64,000 nt of DNA from Oscheius onirici (Eukaryota; Nematoda; Chromadorea; Rhabditida; Rhabditidae). The notes under the pieces are model-generated. The model was not told the origin of the DNA. It made no database searches and saw nothing but the letters and a program-made list of their open reading frames with translations. The first letter of the stretch is position 1; every line of letters begins with the position of its first letter. The DNA lies in assembly GCA_932521025.1 (NCBI GenBank), contig OW051471.1, positions 7,006,001 through 7,070,000 of the forward strand, in the 5' to 3' direction. Below are positions 11,120 through 23,454 of the stretch, in pieces. Both the position numbers and the translations under genes were made by a program.

Positions 11120-14100
11120 TGTGAAGAGTTCAATTGAATGTTTCTTTTCCAAAATATAGTGTTGACTCGTTGTCAAGCAATTGATAAAGACAAATTGTTT
11201 TTAGAACAACTATGAATGACAGACATCTTCCAACCATCTCGCCTAACATTTCCTCTTGGCGATAAATGAGCGTTTCATTTTTCATTGAAACCCGAGCCTG
11301 GTCTCGTCCATAAGATTGCCTTCGGCTGTTCCCAAACGTCACCTTGCACCCAGCTGACTTCCTCATAACCACAGTTGACACTTTTCTAATATAAAATCAA
11401 TTTTAGTTCTTTGAGCAATTTGTTAGACGAGCAGAAACGGCAACCTTTTCGACTATGCATTGTTTCTCTAGCCTTGGTCACAGACCAAAATATTCGTATT
11501 ATTTATTATCTGAAAAGTTTCATCTCCCAAAGATGACATTTTCTTGGGGTTTGGTATACCCAGCATGTGACAGTTGACTTCAATGGATCCTGTTCGGAAC
11601 AGGAATTTATACAGACTGACATCGAGAGGTTGAATAGAGCTAAGTTCATGTTCGGTTCGCTGAAGAATCCCAAAGAAAATCGTAGTATAAAGGTAAAGAG
11701 AGAGCACGTTGTACAACATAAAAATGGTTATTGGAAGCCATTGATCTTTATTAGATATCTGGTTGTCGAAGCCCTTCTGTTCCTTTCTGCTGGTTAATCT
11801 CTATATCGAAAGTCTTCTCCCCCGAAATAGTCTCATCTATTTCTTCTCCTTTTTCAACTCCCACTACTTCCTGTTCCATCTGTCGCCAACAATAACGTTG
11901 CAAGCCGCAAGTAGCGCAACTCTTGCTACGGAAGTCGTCCCTAATTTGTCTATTTTGCCATCCAGCCAGTTAGCTGATTGCTGTCGCGCAGCTTTTTCTT
12001 CAGTCCCTAGTTCAATCTTTTTTCCGAGGAAAAGGAAATTGCCCTGTCTATTCATCTTTTATTGCGTGAAGATAATTGGCCAAGAGGCTCTCTGTCAATG
12101 ACAACTCCTTCTTCTTCTCCAACCCATTTTACAACCAGTCCCTTTTTGCCCTAACGGCTTTTTAACGAGACGAATTGCCTGTGTGAAAAAGGATCCTCCA
12201 ATGGTCCACTTGAACATTTACCCCAGCAGTCTACGACTATTGTTGTTTTGTCCCTCCAGTTCTATAACTCCTTTCAAGTCTTGATCTCACCGACCTCTAT
12301 TCTTCTCCAAATTGACGCTGTTGTGATTCTGAGAACTTCCTTTATGATGGCCAAGTGCTTTGAATAAGTCTCTACCGTATCTGTGGTATCCACGTCTTGA
12401 GAATAAAAGTCGTCTCTTATGCCTGTTATCTTATTTCACGACAATTTCCGTTTGCGGTTAGAGTCGATCACTTTTTCAGTTCCAATTGACTACGAGCTGT
12501 TTCTGTTCAGATTAATTGAAATCTCCGACAATCTCCGGTGAACATTGAGTGTTATATTTGAATCAGAATGTCAATTCCCGAAAATGATTCTTTGACCCGA
12601 ATCATGGTAACCTTATCCAGCATTTCCGATCCCCATATCTTCCGAGTGCATGTAACAGAGTATGTCCTCTCCTCCTCCGCCAGTTAATATCCTGCCTAAT
12701 GGACTCTATTTCCATCTAAAAGAGCTCCACCCGTCATAAATCTTCTAGTCCATAATCACACTTACTGACTCCCTCTAAGGAGAGCTATTTGCACAGCTTC
12801 CGGTCTGACCTTTTGACACTTTCCAAGAAGCCGCATCAGATCACTGTAGTTGCCTCGAGATGTCTCTTGCCAACTTCCCGTAATTTAAAATTCTTCCGAC
12901 GGCAATTATCACGTCGTCTCTACTTGCTTCGTCTACACCTCCTTCAGCCCAATAAACAGATCTTGAGCTTTATCTAGACACGTTCATTATAAGCGGATCG
13001 TCGTCCTGATCCGGCCTGCGAAATTTGCCGCGAGAGTTCTAAAAATCACATTCGCCTGATTATTATGCGAGTTGCGCAAAATCGTTCTCTATTTTCGACT
13101 AAACAAACAATCAATTGACTTAATTCTGTTTATTTTTTTCAGTTCTAATGATTAGACAGCATGCAATCAGTAAGTTTTTTTCATCTTATCACTTCCGAAC
13201 ATGCTTACGTATTGCTTATGTACAGCGTCAGGAAAGTGCACATCGAATGATCCCAGACTAAAATATTCCGTCACATCTTCTTTCCGAACACGTTTGATCT
13301 ATCTGCTTTCCAGCAATATCCATGGCTGCAAAAAATCGCGATAGTCCAAACCAAACAGCGTTCTTGAGTGCTCCTTCTCGGCCACTTGGATACGTGTATG
13401 ATCCCACTTTTTCCACTTTCCCCAAAGATAACACAAAGTAATATTGTTCTTCCGATTAAATCAGTCCACCTTCTCTTCCACACGTTCCCTCAGTTAATCT
13501 TATAAGTAGCTCTCGGAATCCCAGTGCTCTGGCCTTTGGTTCTGTGTTTCTTCTATAGTCGTCCACTTTGGCGGAAGTTCGGTACATGACTTTCATCTTT
13601 GACTACTGGGAGCGTTCATGAGAACAATTTGTGGTTTCTCGACTTTCAAACCTTACGTCTATTTGGACAGAAAATAACATTTGTTTCCGACGCCTGACTA
13701 AGTTGCCGGAAGCGATGACAGTGGATGACTCGTTTTGCTGAGTCTCGAAGTATTCTCCTGAGAGTTTTCTTTAGATTACTTTAGTTACTCATTCGATTAT
13801 CATATGTTCCTGGTTTCTGTTAACATTCGTTTCCATTCCTGTCTTCTATTTCAAGTGTCCTAAAAGAGCATCCGATTATTTACATCAGCATCTCACAAAT
13901 CAAACATCAGCCGGCCCCATTCCCGTTATCCTCCATTGTCTTCCACTTCTTTCTTAATCCCGGTTACCTCGGATAACTGAATTATTTGTCCGACTCCTCT
14001 TCAAAACAAATCTCGGCTCCAAATTAGTCGGGTCTCTTCTATAAAGACACGCATCGCTATTGTCTGCTCGCAGTCCCTCTCTTTCTGCGCTTCTATTCCC

Positions 14101-14483
14101 GGCTATTTGTGTTCAAACCAAGGTTCTAGATTATCAGACTTTCAATATTGAGGAAGTCATCACAAAGTACTCGTTTAATGTTGACTAGGCGAGTTGAGGA
14201 TTTCGGTTGAGTGGGTCCAACAATAAAACATTCAAATGTACTGAATGATTAGTCAGTCCCAAATAGCATTGCGTTATTTAGTATATTTAAAACTTTTCTA
14301 TACATTTTCAATGTTTGGCATTCATCTCAGCTGTCTCGACCGGGGCAGATGTTCTCCTCATTCTCTGACCTTTCTGACTTCCATTGATCATCAATTCTTG
14401 TTACCACAATCGGTTCTAATCCTACCAAGCCCTCTTTTCCTCTCTCCACAAATCTTTTTCAGCTCCACACATTTTTGGCCGCC
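11120..14483. other. Long gene-free region upstream of the glutamate receptor
   Basis: About 3.4 kb without a convincing exon. Open frames are short and lack splice partners or recognisable domains. From about 11.75 kb onward the plus strand is strikingly pyrimidine-rich (runs of TTTCTCC, CCTCTCTCC), as expected for an outron or promoter region of the downstream gene. Just before the receptor start there is a strong acceptor (ATCTTTTTCAG, ending about 14461). Confidence 0.5.
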
Positions 14484-17400
14484 ATGCGGCCGCCAGACGC
14501 TTTGCTTCTTCTGTTGCTGGTTTCAATAGTAGAAGCTGTTAGACAGGTTTGATTATTTGTTTTTCGAGAATAAAATTGAATAACCAGGTAATTGTGACAG
14601 GGGATATCATTCTCGGAGGACTCTTTCCCATCCACGAAGCTGCTAGGAATGGATCGCATTGTGGCAAGATCAAGGTAGATGAAAAAGATCGAAATATAAG
14701 AAACGAATATTTCAGGCAGATCAAGGTGTCCAAAGAATGGTCGCCATGTTGTTTGCCCTGGAACAGGTCAACAAAGAAGGAGCTCTTCTGCCACAAGCTC
14801 GTCTCGGAGCCCGGATTCTTGACACCTGGTCAGTTTCCAATCCAATGGGATCCAGATGTTCTTCGGGACAGCGGGCGGCTATTCATCGGCTTCAGTGCTA
14901 ATTGAATCACGAAATAGGGCAACATGGGAAAATAATTGAGTCCGTTCGGGGAGTTTTTAGTCGTTTAATCTGAATAATCAAAGTAAGGTTGCAGTTCTGT
15001 CGATAGCTATGCTTTGGAACAAACTTTGGAGTTCATCAAGAGTGTGATGTCCAATAGTGACGGAGTCTTTTGCAAGGTAACAAATATCTTTTTTTAATAA
15101 AATACTGTAAAAAAATTGAAACAAGCTATCCCCCTGAAAACGCTCAGAACTGCCGTTGCAGCAGTTCTTTTCGAAATCTTACGTACCAAGAGGAAGAATG
15201 CTGTTTCGTAAAATAAGAAAGGTACCCTCCGTTTGTCTTTGCATTCTCTGCTTGGTCACGTTTCCGAGTCATTTTAGCTTGTCTTTGAATACCCGCATTC
15301 TTTATTATCGAACATTTTCTCTTTTAATAAGCAGTCATTTATACTTCAGGACGGGACAAATGCCTACTCGGAGCGCCAGCCAATTGCAGCAGTTGTTGGA
15401 GCAGCGGGAAGTCAGGTCTCTGTCATGGTAGCTTCGATGCTACAGCTGTTCAAGGTTTTATAATACGGGTTATCCATCCAATCTATTGGATTCAGATCCC
15501 ACAGGTGTCGTACTCTTCTACTGGAGCCGAATTGAGTGAGAAACCCCGATTCGCCTTCTTTAGTCGAGTAGTCCCACCGGATAACCTTCAAGCTCAGGTC
15601 ATGGCAAGAGTTGTCCGAGAACTCGAATGGACGTATGTTCACGCGATTGCCGACACGGGAAGCTATGGTAAACGATACTTTCGATGAATCTCAAAATGTT
15701 TTTAGGTGAGCGAGGGATGGACTCTTTCCGAGCCGTCGCAACCGATTATGGCATTTGCATAGATGGAGATGTGGTTAAGATTAGCAGGAAATGGACTGAG
15801 ACTATGTTCAAGTGAGGAAGTGATGGAGAGTCGGAACCGTCTGTTTCAGAGAACTCTTGATCAGGATGAAAACTCAGAGAAAAGCTAGAGGAGTGGTCAT
15901 GTTTGTCGATGAGGACAATCTCAAAAGACTTCTGAGAACTCTGGATATCATGATACTGTCGGGAATGACTGAATTCGATGGCTATTTCTGGTACCAGTTC
16001 AAACCTTTTCATTGCACAATCATTTATTTAAAGGTTTGTGGCTAGTGATTCTTGGGGAATCAAACAGTCGGTCGTGGCCAATTTGGAACATCGACTAGCC
16101 GGTTCTCTGACTATTGCTCCGTACACTCGAGAAGAAGTTGGCTATCTAGACTACTTTCGACGCCTAACTCCTTTCGATAAAACATTTTTGGAAGAATACT
16201 GGGACTCGTTGGGTTGTAGAGACATTGTTGGAATCGAAACATTTGGTGAATGCTTTGACATGAAGGGACATGTCCTCAAACAGGTAGAAAAAAAGAAGTA
16301 ATATATAAACACAGATAACTAGGAATCGTATGTTCCTTTTGTGGTGGACACCGTTCGAGTCTTGGCCAAGGCATTCAGTTCGTATATCACTGAAGAATGC
16401 GGTCGGAAACAGTTCAAGGATTGCTATCTGTCGAAGAACGGTTTTCATGGAGAAAGATTGCAAAGCTTCTACAGAAACGTTTCTCTTTCGGGTATTTTTT
16501 TTTCCTTTGACAACACTTTACTTTTTTTCAGCTCATGAGCCTCCAATCATTGATGCAAATGGGGACGGAATTGGTCGCTACGATGTTTTTCAGTTGGATC
16601 GAAATGGAACATATGTGAAGGTATAGCCTATAAGGAATAATTAAAAGCAAATTTTGACAGGTTGGAAAATGGCGAGCAAACGAAAACCTCTTCGAATTGA
16701 GACTGCTGGAAGTAAGAAGAGGGTTCCGTAACCGAGAAGGCGGTCTTCCTGTATCTGTTTGCAGTGTACCGTGTAAGAGAGGACAGTACAGGTAAAATAA
16801 TTTCAGAATCCAACAAAAAATTTCAGAGCCTACCAAGACCAGACGTGCTGTTGGGCTTGTATCCCATGTGACATGCAGACAAGCATTGTTATCAATGAGA
16901 CGAGGTCAGAACAAACTTCTTCTAGTAGGTATATTCTTCAGCTGTCAAGAGTGTCCCATTGGCCAAGTTCCTGATGCAGAGACGTTGTCAACTTGTATTC
17001 ATATTCCACCAGTCTCGATGAGCTGGAACAGTCCTTGGGCTCTCATCCCAGCCGGCTTCTCCCTATTCGGTCTAGCTTCAACTGCCTTTGTGGTGGCAGT
17101 CTTCCTGAAATATTCTAACACTCCAGTGGTAGTCACCTTTTTTCTGTTCCACATTTTTCTAAGATTATGGCAAGTGGCCGAGAGCTCTGTTACTGCATGA
17201 TGGCGGGAATCGCCATGTGCTACACGTTGACTTTCTTCCTCGTCTCCCAACCCTCTATTCCCAGCTGTGCTCTGACCAGGGTACATTACATTTGTCTATC
17301 CAATAGAAAATCTTATTGTTAGGTCTTGATGGGATTGTCGATGTCTGCCATTTATGCGGCGATTATAACGAAGACCAATCGACTAGCAAGAGTCTTTTCC

Positions 17401-18723
17401 CCACAAAGTGCACAAAGACCGGGATGCATCACACCCAAGGCTCAGGTACCGAATGAAATGAACAAAGACAAGAGAACTTCAGGTTGCAATTTGTATGGGA
17501 ATAGTCTCTTTCCAATTAGTTGGATCGGTTGTCTGGTTGATCGTCGAGCCACCCGGAACAACCATCATATTTCCAACACGAACAGAAGCTGTACTCACCT
17601 GCAAGGTCAGTTACTATTCTCGCATGTCAAATCCACATTTTAGGCGACGGCAGCCCATCTTCTTGTCTCTTTGGCCTATAATCTGCTCCTTATTGTTGCC
17701 TGTACAGTCTATGCGTTCAAGACGAGAAAAATTCCGGAAAACTTCAACGAAACCAGACACATCGGGTTCACGATGTACAGTACTTGTATACTCTGGTTAT
17801 CGTTTGGCCCCATTTATTTTGCAACACAGAACAACTTCCGAGTTTGTTCCTTATAGATTTGATTTTATGAAATACTTTCAGATTCAAATAACCTCCCTGT
17901 GCATGTGTGTTTCTCTCTCAGGAACCGTAGCACTGATCTGTTTCTTTGCTCCCAAAGTGTACATCGTCCTCTTCCAACCATACAAAAACGTCCGTACACG
18001 TCAGTCGGCCGTCGGACGTCTCGTCAATCAGCAAATGCGCTTCATGAGGTCAGTCAATCTCAAAGTCTTTTGCAAGTTTCCGGATTATCCCTAATCCTTT
18101 TCTGCAGCATGAATCCCCGTTTTTAGCCAATTAACCTACAACCCGGATGGATGTCAGAACTCGTACCAGCCCATGGTCAGCAATGCATCCTACAAGCCTG
18201 GATGTAAGCATGTTTCCGTATTTTATTTCCGACCATATAAGAATCAACAGAATGAGAGTTTTCAGCCGAGGAGAACTCGCACGGCAGTACGGCTCCGATC
18301 CTAGGCCAGGCGTTATCACCCCATTCCATTGAAAAACTTGTCTCAACCAACGGGTCCACTTCCAGTAATTTTTGTAGCTCTTACAAAGAGAGTGCTGCTT
18401 TAGATGCTTTCAAGGGACGCAGTGCCTCGGTCAAGAAACTATCTCTTCCAGCCAAGAATCCGCCGGAGAAAGAAGAGCCAGCCAAACTGGAGGTTCGAAG
18501 AAGACGACCGAGTAGCATGTATGTGCACACGGAAGCACAGCGACAGATACTAGAGGTTTTGTTCAATTGGAATTGGAGCGAACAATCCATTTAGGAGACT
18601 CACAGTGTTGCAATCGTGAGGAAAGGCTGTGATTTGCCAGAGGAGGTGGAACCAGAATTTCAGACCCAAGTGGAGATACTTTTGGAAGAAATCGCGGCAA
18701 ATCAAGATGCTACTTTTTTGTAA
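14484..18723 (+). CDS. Metabotropic glutamate receptor (class C GPCR)
   Basis: ATG at 14484 in a GCCGCC context starts a signal peptide ([18 protein letters not shown]). The ligand-binding Venus-flytrap domain follows ([68 protein letters not shown]). Then come the cysteine-rich NCD3G region ([32 protein letters not shown]) and seven membrane helices ([53 protein letters not shown]). The cytoplasmic tail is Ser/Lys-rich and ends at TAA 18721-18723. The sequence SSTGAELS with ADTGSYG corresponds to the glutamate-contacting hinge residues of mGluRs. Subgroup (I, II or III) is not assigned. Around 15 short introns are crossed. It is the most likely neuronal target of the 3.4-kb upstream region. 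Confidence 0.95.
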
Positions 18724-18858
18724 TTTGACTAGTCTTTTCGGGTTGTTCTTGATCTCTGTCCAGTTTTTGCTCAATTACATTGCGGGTGTCTCTTTCCAAA
18801 TTCAGTGAATTTGATAAATCTATTTTCGCGTGAAACCATACAAAAATGTTCCCATAGT

Positions 18859-19300
18859 TTAGAACAAGGTAAACACTAAAGATATAGAGACTGCAACGAA
18901 GAATCCAAGTGAGAAGTGAGAAGAGTCCTGGTCAAAAAATCGCCTCGTGGTGGGGCCAAGTACAACTGGTCGAGTACAGCAACATTGGTCTGAAACTATA
19001 GCTCAAAATATTTTTTGAACAAACCTATGCAGACACTGTTCGGCTGATATATCTGGCAAACAAAGTCGTTTGTACAACCAACATTGAATTTGAACCCGCC
19101 ATTCGGACAGACTGGATACAGTTCACAAGCTGTAATAAACAAGGTTGAAAAAAGGAAAAGAGGTAGTTACGATAGTCTGTAGTGAATTTGTAGGGGGCAA
19201 CACCACAAATGTATTGGAGCTGTCTTTTATTCCGATTGACTGTTGAATTTGTAGTTGCGGAAACAGCAGAAATGAGGGAAATAATCGGGATGAAGAGCAT
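18859..19300 (-). CDS. Small secreted or membrane-tethered Cys-rich protein
   Basis: Not recognised as a named family. The first exon encodes a signal peptide (MLFIPIISLISAVSA), then an NRNKRQ basic site and CGVAPYKF. After two introns (acceptors TTACAG, TTTCAG) the frame continues with YPCELYPVCPNGGFKFNVGC, TNDFVCQIYQPNSVC and DQCCC. This spacing recalls the small EB-like cysteine modules common in nematode secreted proteins. The C-terminus is hydrophobic (LGFFVAVSISLVFTLF) right before TAA at 18859-18861, so it is either GPI-anchored or tail-anchored. ATG at 19300 is chosen because it starts the signal peptide; an upstream in-frame ATG at 19393 would bury it. Confidence 0.65.
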
Positions 19301-19618
19301 TGTTCTTTTGTGAGGAACGCTGAATGACTGCAATCGCGAGCAGCCGGTTCCACCTTCCCATATTGAGATTTGCTCAGCTGGACAATGATTCATAGCTCTT
19401 TGTTTCCCAAATTGGGAAAACAGTGACTGGCGAACTGTCTATGATTAATGTTCCCCTTCCTCATGTGAACTGTATGAGCAGACGAATAAAGTTGGAAAAT
19501 TCGCCTTCTGTTTTTCATTTGGTTTGGAGAAGTGCAGTTCAAAACTACTTTCGACGCGCTTTGAGAACTTGGTAATGACTAGGGATTCCGTTGGTCGAAA
19601 CTAAAATCCACAACAGGG

Positions 19619-19752
19619 ACGGGCGATCAGCCAATTTTTGTGCGAGCGCGATCAGCTGCTCCCGGTTTCATGCGAGCGCGAGCACGATCAGACTTTTTGA
19701 TCGCAAGCGAGCGCGATCGCACTACCAGTTGCTCGCATGCGAGCAGCGATCA
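19619..19752. repeat. GCGATC/GCGAGC-rich low-complexity repeat
   Basis: Short words GCGATCAG, GCGAGCGCGA and TGCTCGCATGCGAGCA recur in both orientations over about 130 nt. The stretch is much more GC-rich than its surroundings. It lies just downstream of the broken hAT transposase and could be its subterminal repeat region. Confidence 0.5.
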
Positions 19753-19845
19753 ATAACTATCACAAAATACAATCCAACAGAAAACAACCTTTTTATTGAC
19801 GGGAAAACAACAGTAAATAACAAAGTAAGTAAAAAATGAAGAACA

Positions 19846-21408
19846 TTAGTAGCCGTGCTTGAGCAGATGGCTGTTGAGGTTAATAAGTAGAAGCATCTTC
19901 ATGTTATCAGGCATTAGACAGTTTCGGAGGTCCGTAGAAATTAGACGTGCTGATGAGAAGACGCGTTCCGATTCGCTGCTGGTAGTCTAATCACAAAAAA
20001 AACAACCAAATCCCGGGTGTTCGCGGGCTTTTTGACCGCGAATTCAAACAGCTGAAAATTATTTGAAGAATTTCTTTTCGGTTGACATTTGCTCCATTCT
20101 TTTGAGTGTTTCCTTATTTTTCAGCTCTTCTCAGCGTGATAACGTAGCACCCATACAACTCTTGCAGTAAACGTGCAAGATGAACACGTGCGAGCAATAA
20201 AAGGATTGTTTTGTGAATCATAGCTTTTAATAAAGTCTGAGAGTTCTGACAGTGTCTCCTCCAACCCCTGAAAGTTAGAAACTTCTTGCTTGGTGATAGC
20301 AGAGCATGAAACCTGGCGAGAATAATGTTTTTCGAAATTCGTGCGATTTTTCTGTGGTTTACAAATTAGTATGGCATTGTTCTTGAACATTGTTGCTCCT
20401 TTTGTTGTTTGCAGAACAAAACGGGCATAAAACAGCAGAAATTACCGAGGAAACGACGCAAATGAAGTCCCAGTGAAAGGCGAAAATTCAATTTTCAGCC
20501 GTTTGAATTCGCGGGCAAAATGCCCGCGAATATCCGCTATTTGGTTGTTTTTTGTGAACAGACTATAGATGGAGCACAGAGCAATTTGCAGGCTATTTTG
20601 CGAATGTTCGGGTAGCGACTTCGATTTCCTTCGTTGTTCCAGAAAGTATAAGTATCAATGTTTTTGTTAGGTGAAGTGGAATAGAAGAGCTCGACTTCCT
20701 AAAAATAGATAACTAGCGATACCTAATCAACTAACTGCTAGCTTTCTCTTTTCGCTTGCTGGCAATTCGGGATTTGGCACAACTCGATCTTCATCTGCTA
20801 GTACAAAGGCATCAAACAAGTCTGGAACTTCGACTTCATCGGGAGGAGCATGACTGGGTTCTTTGAAATCATCTTCGTTCAGCAGGGCTTTATGTATTTG
20901 GTCGATGAGAAGATCCTGAAAGCAAAGTTTTCATGCGAAAAAAACTCAGCAAACCTTAGCATGTACAACGTTGTAGGTAACTCGGAATCTGGGATCCTCA
21001 GCGATTAATAGAGCAATGAGGCGGTCAGTTTTTTGAGACATAGAAGATTTTACGTCCCATTTCATGAAAACATCGTCGATTTTTGTTTAAAATGAAAATT
21101 TCACTGCAAAACGAAAATAATCTAACCTGTATTACAGCAGGAGCGGTTGCTCGAGTACCAAGGATTGAAAAATTAACTTTACGCTTCTTCGCCTTGTTGT
21201 CTTCGACTTCGTCGTTCATCTACAGAAAACATGTATCAAGATGAAGACATAGATAAACTAACCTCTTTGTACTCTTTTTCGTGTGTTTTCTGCATGTGTC
21301 GCATCTGCGAAGTCGTCGTTCTGCCTGCTTTGATCAGGGAATGGTTGCATAACTTGCACCTTAGCTTTTCGGGCCGATGAACTCGAAATACCGATCATAT
21401 TTGGACAT
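19846..21408 (-). pseudogene. Broken hAT-family transposase
   Basis: Read on the minus strand, the remains are a BED zinc finger followed by a conserved lead-in and the C-terminal dimerisation domain. The BED finger runs MSKYDRYFEFIGP, then CKLCNHSLIKAGRTTTSQ and RHMQKTH, but its two halves are one base out of frame near 21370. The lead-in is KTDRLIALLIAEDPRFRV. The dimerisation domain runs FWNNEGNRSRYPNIRKIACK, LLCAPSI, then SESERVFSSARLISTDLRN and LMPDNMKMLLLINLNSH. The roughly 300-residue RNase-H-like catalytic core between them is missing. A 579-bp MITE interrupts the dimerisation domain. Stop TAA is at 19846-19848. Exon-like joins with short introns survive. It cannot encode an active transposase. 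Confidence 0.82.
19985..20563. mobile_element. 579-bp MITE inserted in the hAT transposase remnant
   Basis: Terminal inverted repeats of about 70-80 bp: the left end GTCTAATCACAAAAAA...AACAACCAAAT mirrors the right end ATTTGGTTGTTTTTTGTG...GAACAGAC. The inner match includes CGCGAATTCAAAC and CAGCTGAAAATT. TA flanks both ends, compatible with a TA target duplication. It splits the reading frame of the surrounding transposase between CCATCTAT and CAGCAGCG. The interior (an 89-codon minus-strand frame) shows no recognisable domain. Confidence 0.8.
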
Positions 21409-21568
21409 TTTGCAGAGCGAGATACCTAAAATCCAGCAAATAAGAAAAAAACGTCGTTGAAAACGAAAAAGAAGCAAGAAAAGTAAAGGTAACAGAACAA
21501 AAAAATTGGACAAAACAAATAAATCCCATAATATTTAAAGGTAGGGGATTTATGAAATTTCGCGGCAG

Positions 21569-22644
21569 GACCTATGTGATCCGTTGAATACTGAGCTTCG
21601 TGATCCCCGACTCGCTAGACCAAGCTACAAGAAGATTGGATGCCGCGACCTTTGGGTGATTGGAAGGGAATGGAATATTGAAGCTACTTCGTTCACGTGA
21701 GTTTAACCAGAAAGAACACGAACTGACATATCATAGGTCTCCTGCCCAACCGACTGCCATTCTGGAACAGATGTCTGAGAAAAGAACAGTGCACAAAAAG
21801 AAGAGGTAGGTCTCTATAGTCATTGCTTCACCTATACTTTGTTTACGCTTTTATTTACACAAAACATCAGTATACTTTTAGAGTTGAAGAACGAACTCCT
21901 GAGGCGGACACGAAATCTGAGCCTAGCCAAACTCCGCTTAACAATTCAACGGAGCCCTCTTCTACTGACAACGAAATAGTTCTATTCCCACCAAGGCCAA
22001 TGCTTACACGTTTCGAAGTCAGGGAGCCAAGTCCAAGCAGAAGTTACCAGCCTGGACGGTGTGGACATCGGGTTCATAGCGACGGATGTGTTCCTCGAAG
22101 GACTGTGACTGCTTCAACAGATAGAGAAGAGGAAAATTTCCTCAGACCAATGGAGAGAGCACCTCTGACGTCGACGGATTGCACTAACTACGTTCTACGA
22201 CACAAGAACAACTACAAACGACCATGCACTCAAGAGCCGTAAGTTATTTGTAGAATAATTAGAGACTGAATCACAGGTTTGAACCGTCAAAGATACCGAG
22301 AAAGAATACATCTGAAGCTCCTGTTTCTGTCGTGCCAATGGCAATGTCTTCGAACCGTAACGGGTTGGTGCTCTTTTCTAGCAGATATCAACACGTTGTT
22401 GTTCAGAACTGATATTGTCTTGTAGTCCAGTGAAGCTTCCACACCAAAAGAACCTGGGATAGCGACATTTATCACTCAAGAATTAGAGAAGAGAAAGCGT
22501 CAGTGTGAAAATGAGGTGGCCCGCGTAATGCTGCAGTCTCTGAAACAGTGGGTGAAGATTTTATACTGATTTATTTATTTGTTTAGACAGAAAGTGAGTG
22601 AGATGAATCCTCTTCCGCCTCCACCGCCACCTCCACTAGTGTAA
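21569..22644 (+). CDS. Unrecognised proline-rich protein gene, 5' end uncertain
   Basis: Exons joined by short introns give one continuous frame. It starts with DLCDPLNTELRDPRLARPSY then KKIGCRDLWVIGREWN, followed by a Lys/Arg patch (SEKRTVHKKKR) and a long Ser/Thr/Pro-rich region. After that come an amphipathic Gln/Glu/Arg helix (GIATFITQELEKRKRQCENE) and a polyproline end (PLPPPPPPPLV-stop). No family was recognised. The first visible exon follows a good acceptor (TTTCGCGGCAG) and has no ATG, so an upstream exon is needed. A candidate is 19441-19521 (MINVPLPHVNC...FHL, phase 0), which would put the hAT remnant inside the first intron. The polyproline tail suggests an SH3/profilin-type ligand, which is inference only. 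Confidence 0.5.
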
Positions 22645-22789
22645 ATCTTCCTTCTCCTAATCTCACTGGATACGGGGCTTCCCCCTCCCCTTTCTTGCCA
22701 GCATCTCCCGTAGGTCTCCTTTTCATCTATCTATAGTTATTCTGAAGTTTATTGTCCAGATTATTGACGTTATTTATCAGGACGCAATA

Positions 22790-23182
22790 TGTCACTCTTA
22801 GTTACTTTGATTGAGCCGAATGTTACCTCAATCAGAAGCTTTTGTGTTTTCGCGGGAGCGATACTTATCGAACAAAATCTGAAAGACGTTATCCGAGTCA
22901 AGACGACGACCAAGGGAACGACTGGAGGCGAGAAGAGAACTCAGATCACGATCAACATGCGCTACCTTCTTCATGATCATTAGTATTAGGTAAACGACGC
23001 CCTGCTCTGGGTTCGAGCCATCAACAGTCGGAAAAACCAAGAGAACAACACTCCGAGGACTGACCAGTATATGGAGCACACGTAATTGGAAGAGGCGTAT
23101 GTAGACGAGCCGTCGGAACAGCTGGTCGTCTTTCAACAGGATGAAGATGCGAACGAAACGACCATCTCTGAAGCGTCTGAAC
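22790..23182 (+). pseudogene. Decayed coding-like stretch, interrupted by a transposon
   Basis: A frame with an internal TAA reads VNDALLWVRAINSRKNQENN, TPRTDQYMEHT, then YVDEPSEQLVVFQQDEDANE and TTISEAS. It breaks exactly where the next element is inserted and seems to resume after it (VLPTRHNLTFLELPLL). The parent gene is not recognised. It could be leftover transposon or the dead 3' part of the preceding gene. Confidence 0.3.
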
Positions 23183-23454
23183 CAGAGATTTGCGGGAATA
23201 ATTTTTAGAGTAAAATTCCCGTGCATTCCCGCGGGAAAAATCAGACTTATTTTTCTTGCGATTTTAGAGTTTTTCGTTAGCAAAAATCAAGGAAGGACCG
23301 ACTTTTTTGTTCAAATATGGCTTATTTTTTCTGTCAGCGGCTTAGTAACTGCCCTTTTGACTATTAGCTTGTTAAAAATTAGCGCGAAAATTAGTTGCAT
23401 ACCAAAAACCCGACGAAAATAAGCGAAATTAGAGTTTTTGGAAAATTCCCGCGG

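Noticed and set aside
11763-12101. 112-codon plus-strand open frame upstream of the glutamate receptor
   Set aside because: Its Ser/Phe/Leu-rich sequence follows from the pyrimidine-rich DNA; no family similarity or exon structure.
19601-21435. CTAAAATCCA present on both sides of the hAT remnant as a target duplication
   Set aside because: The right copy is not next to any terminal inverted repeat and coincides with a splice-acceptor-like word; probably coincidental.
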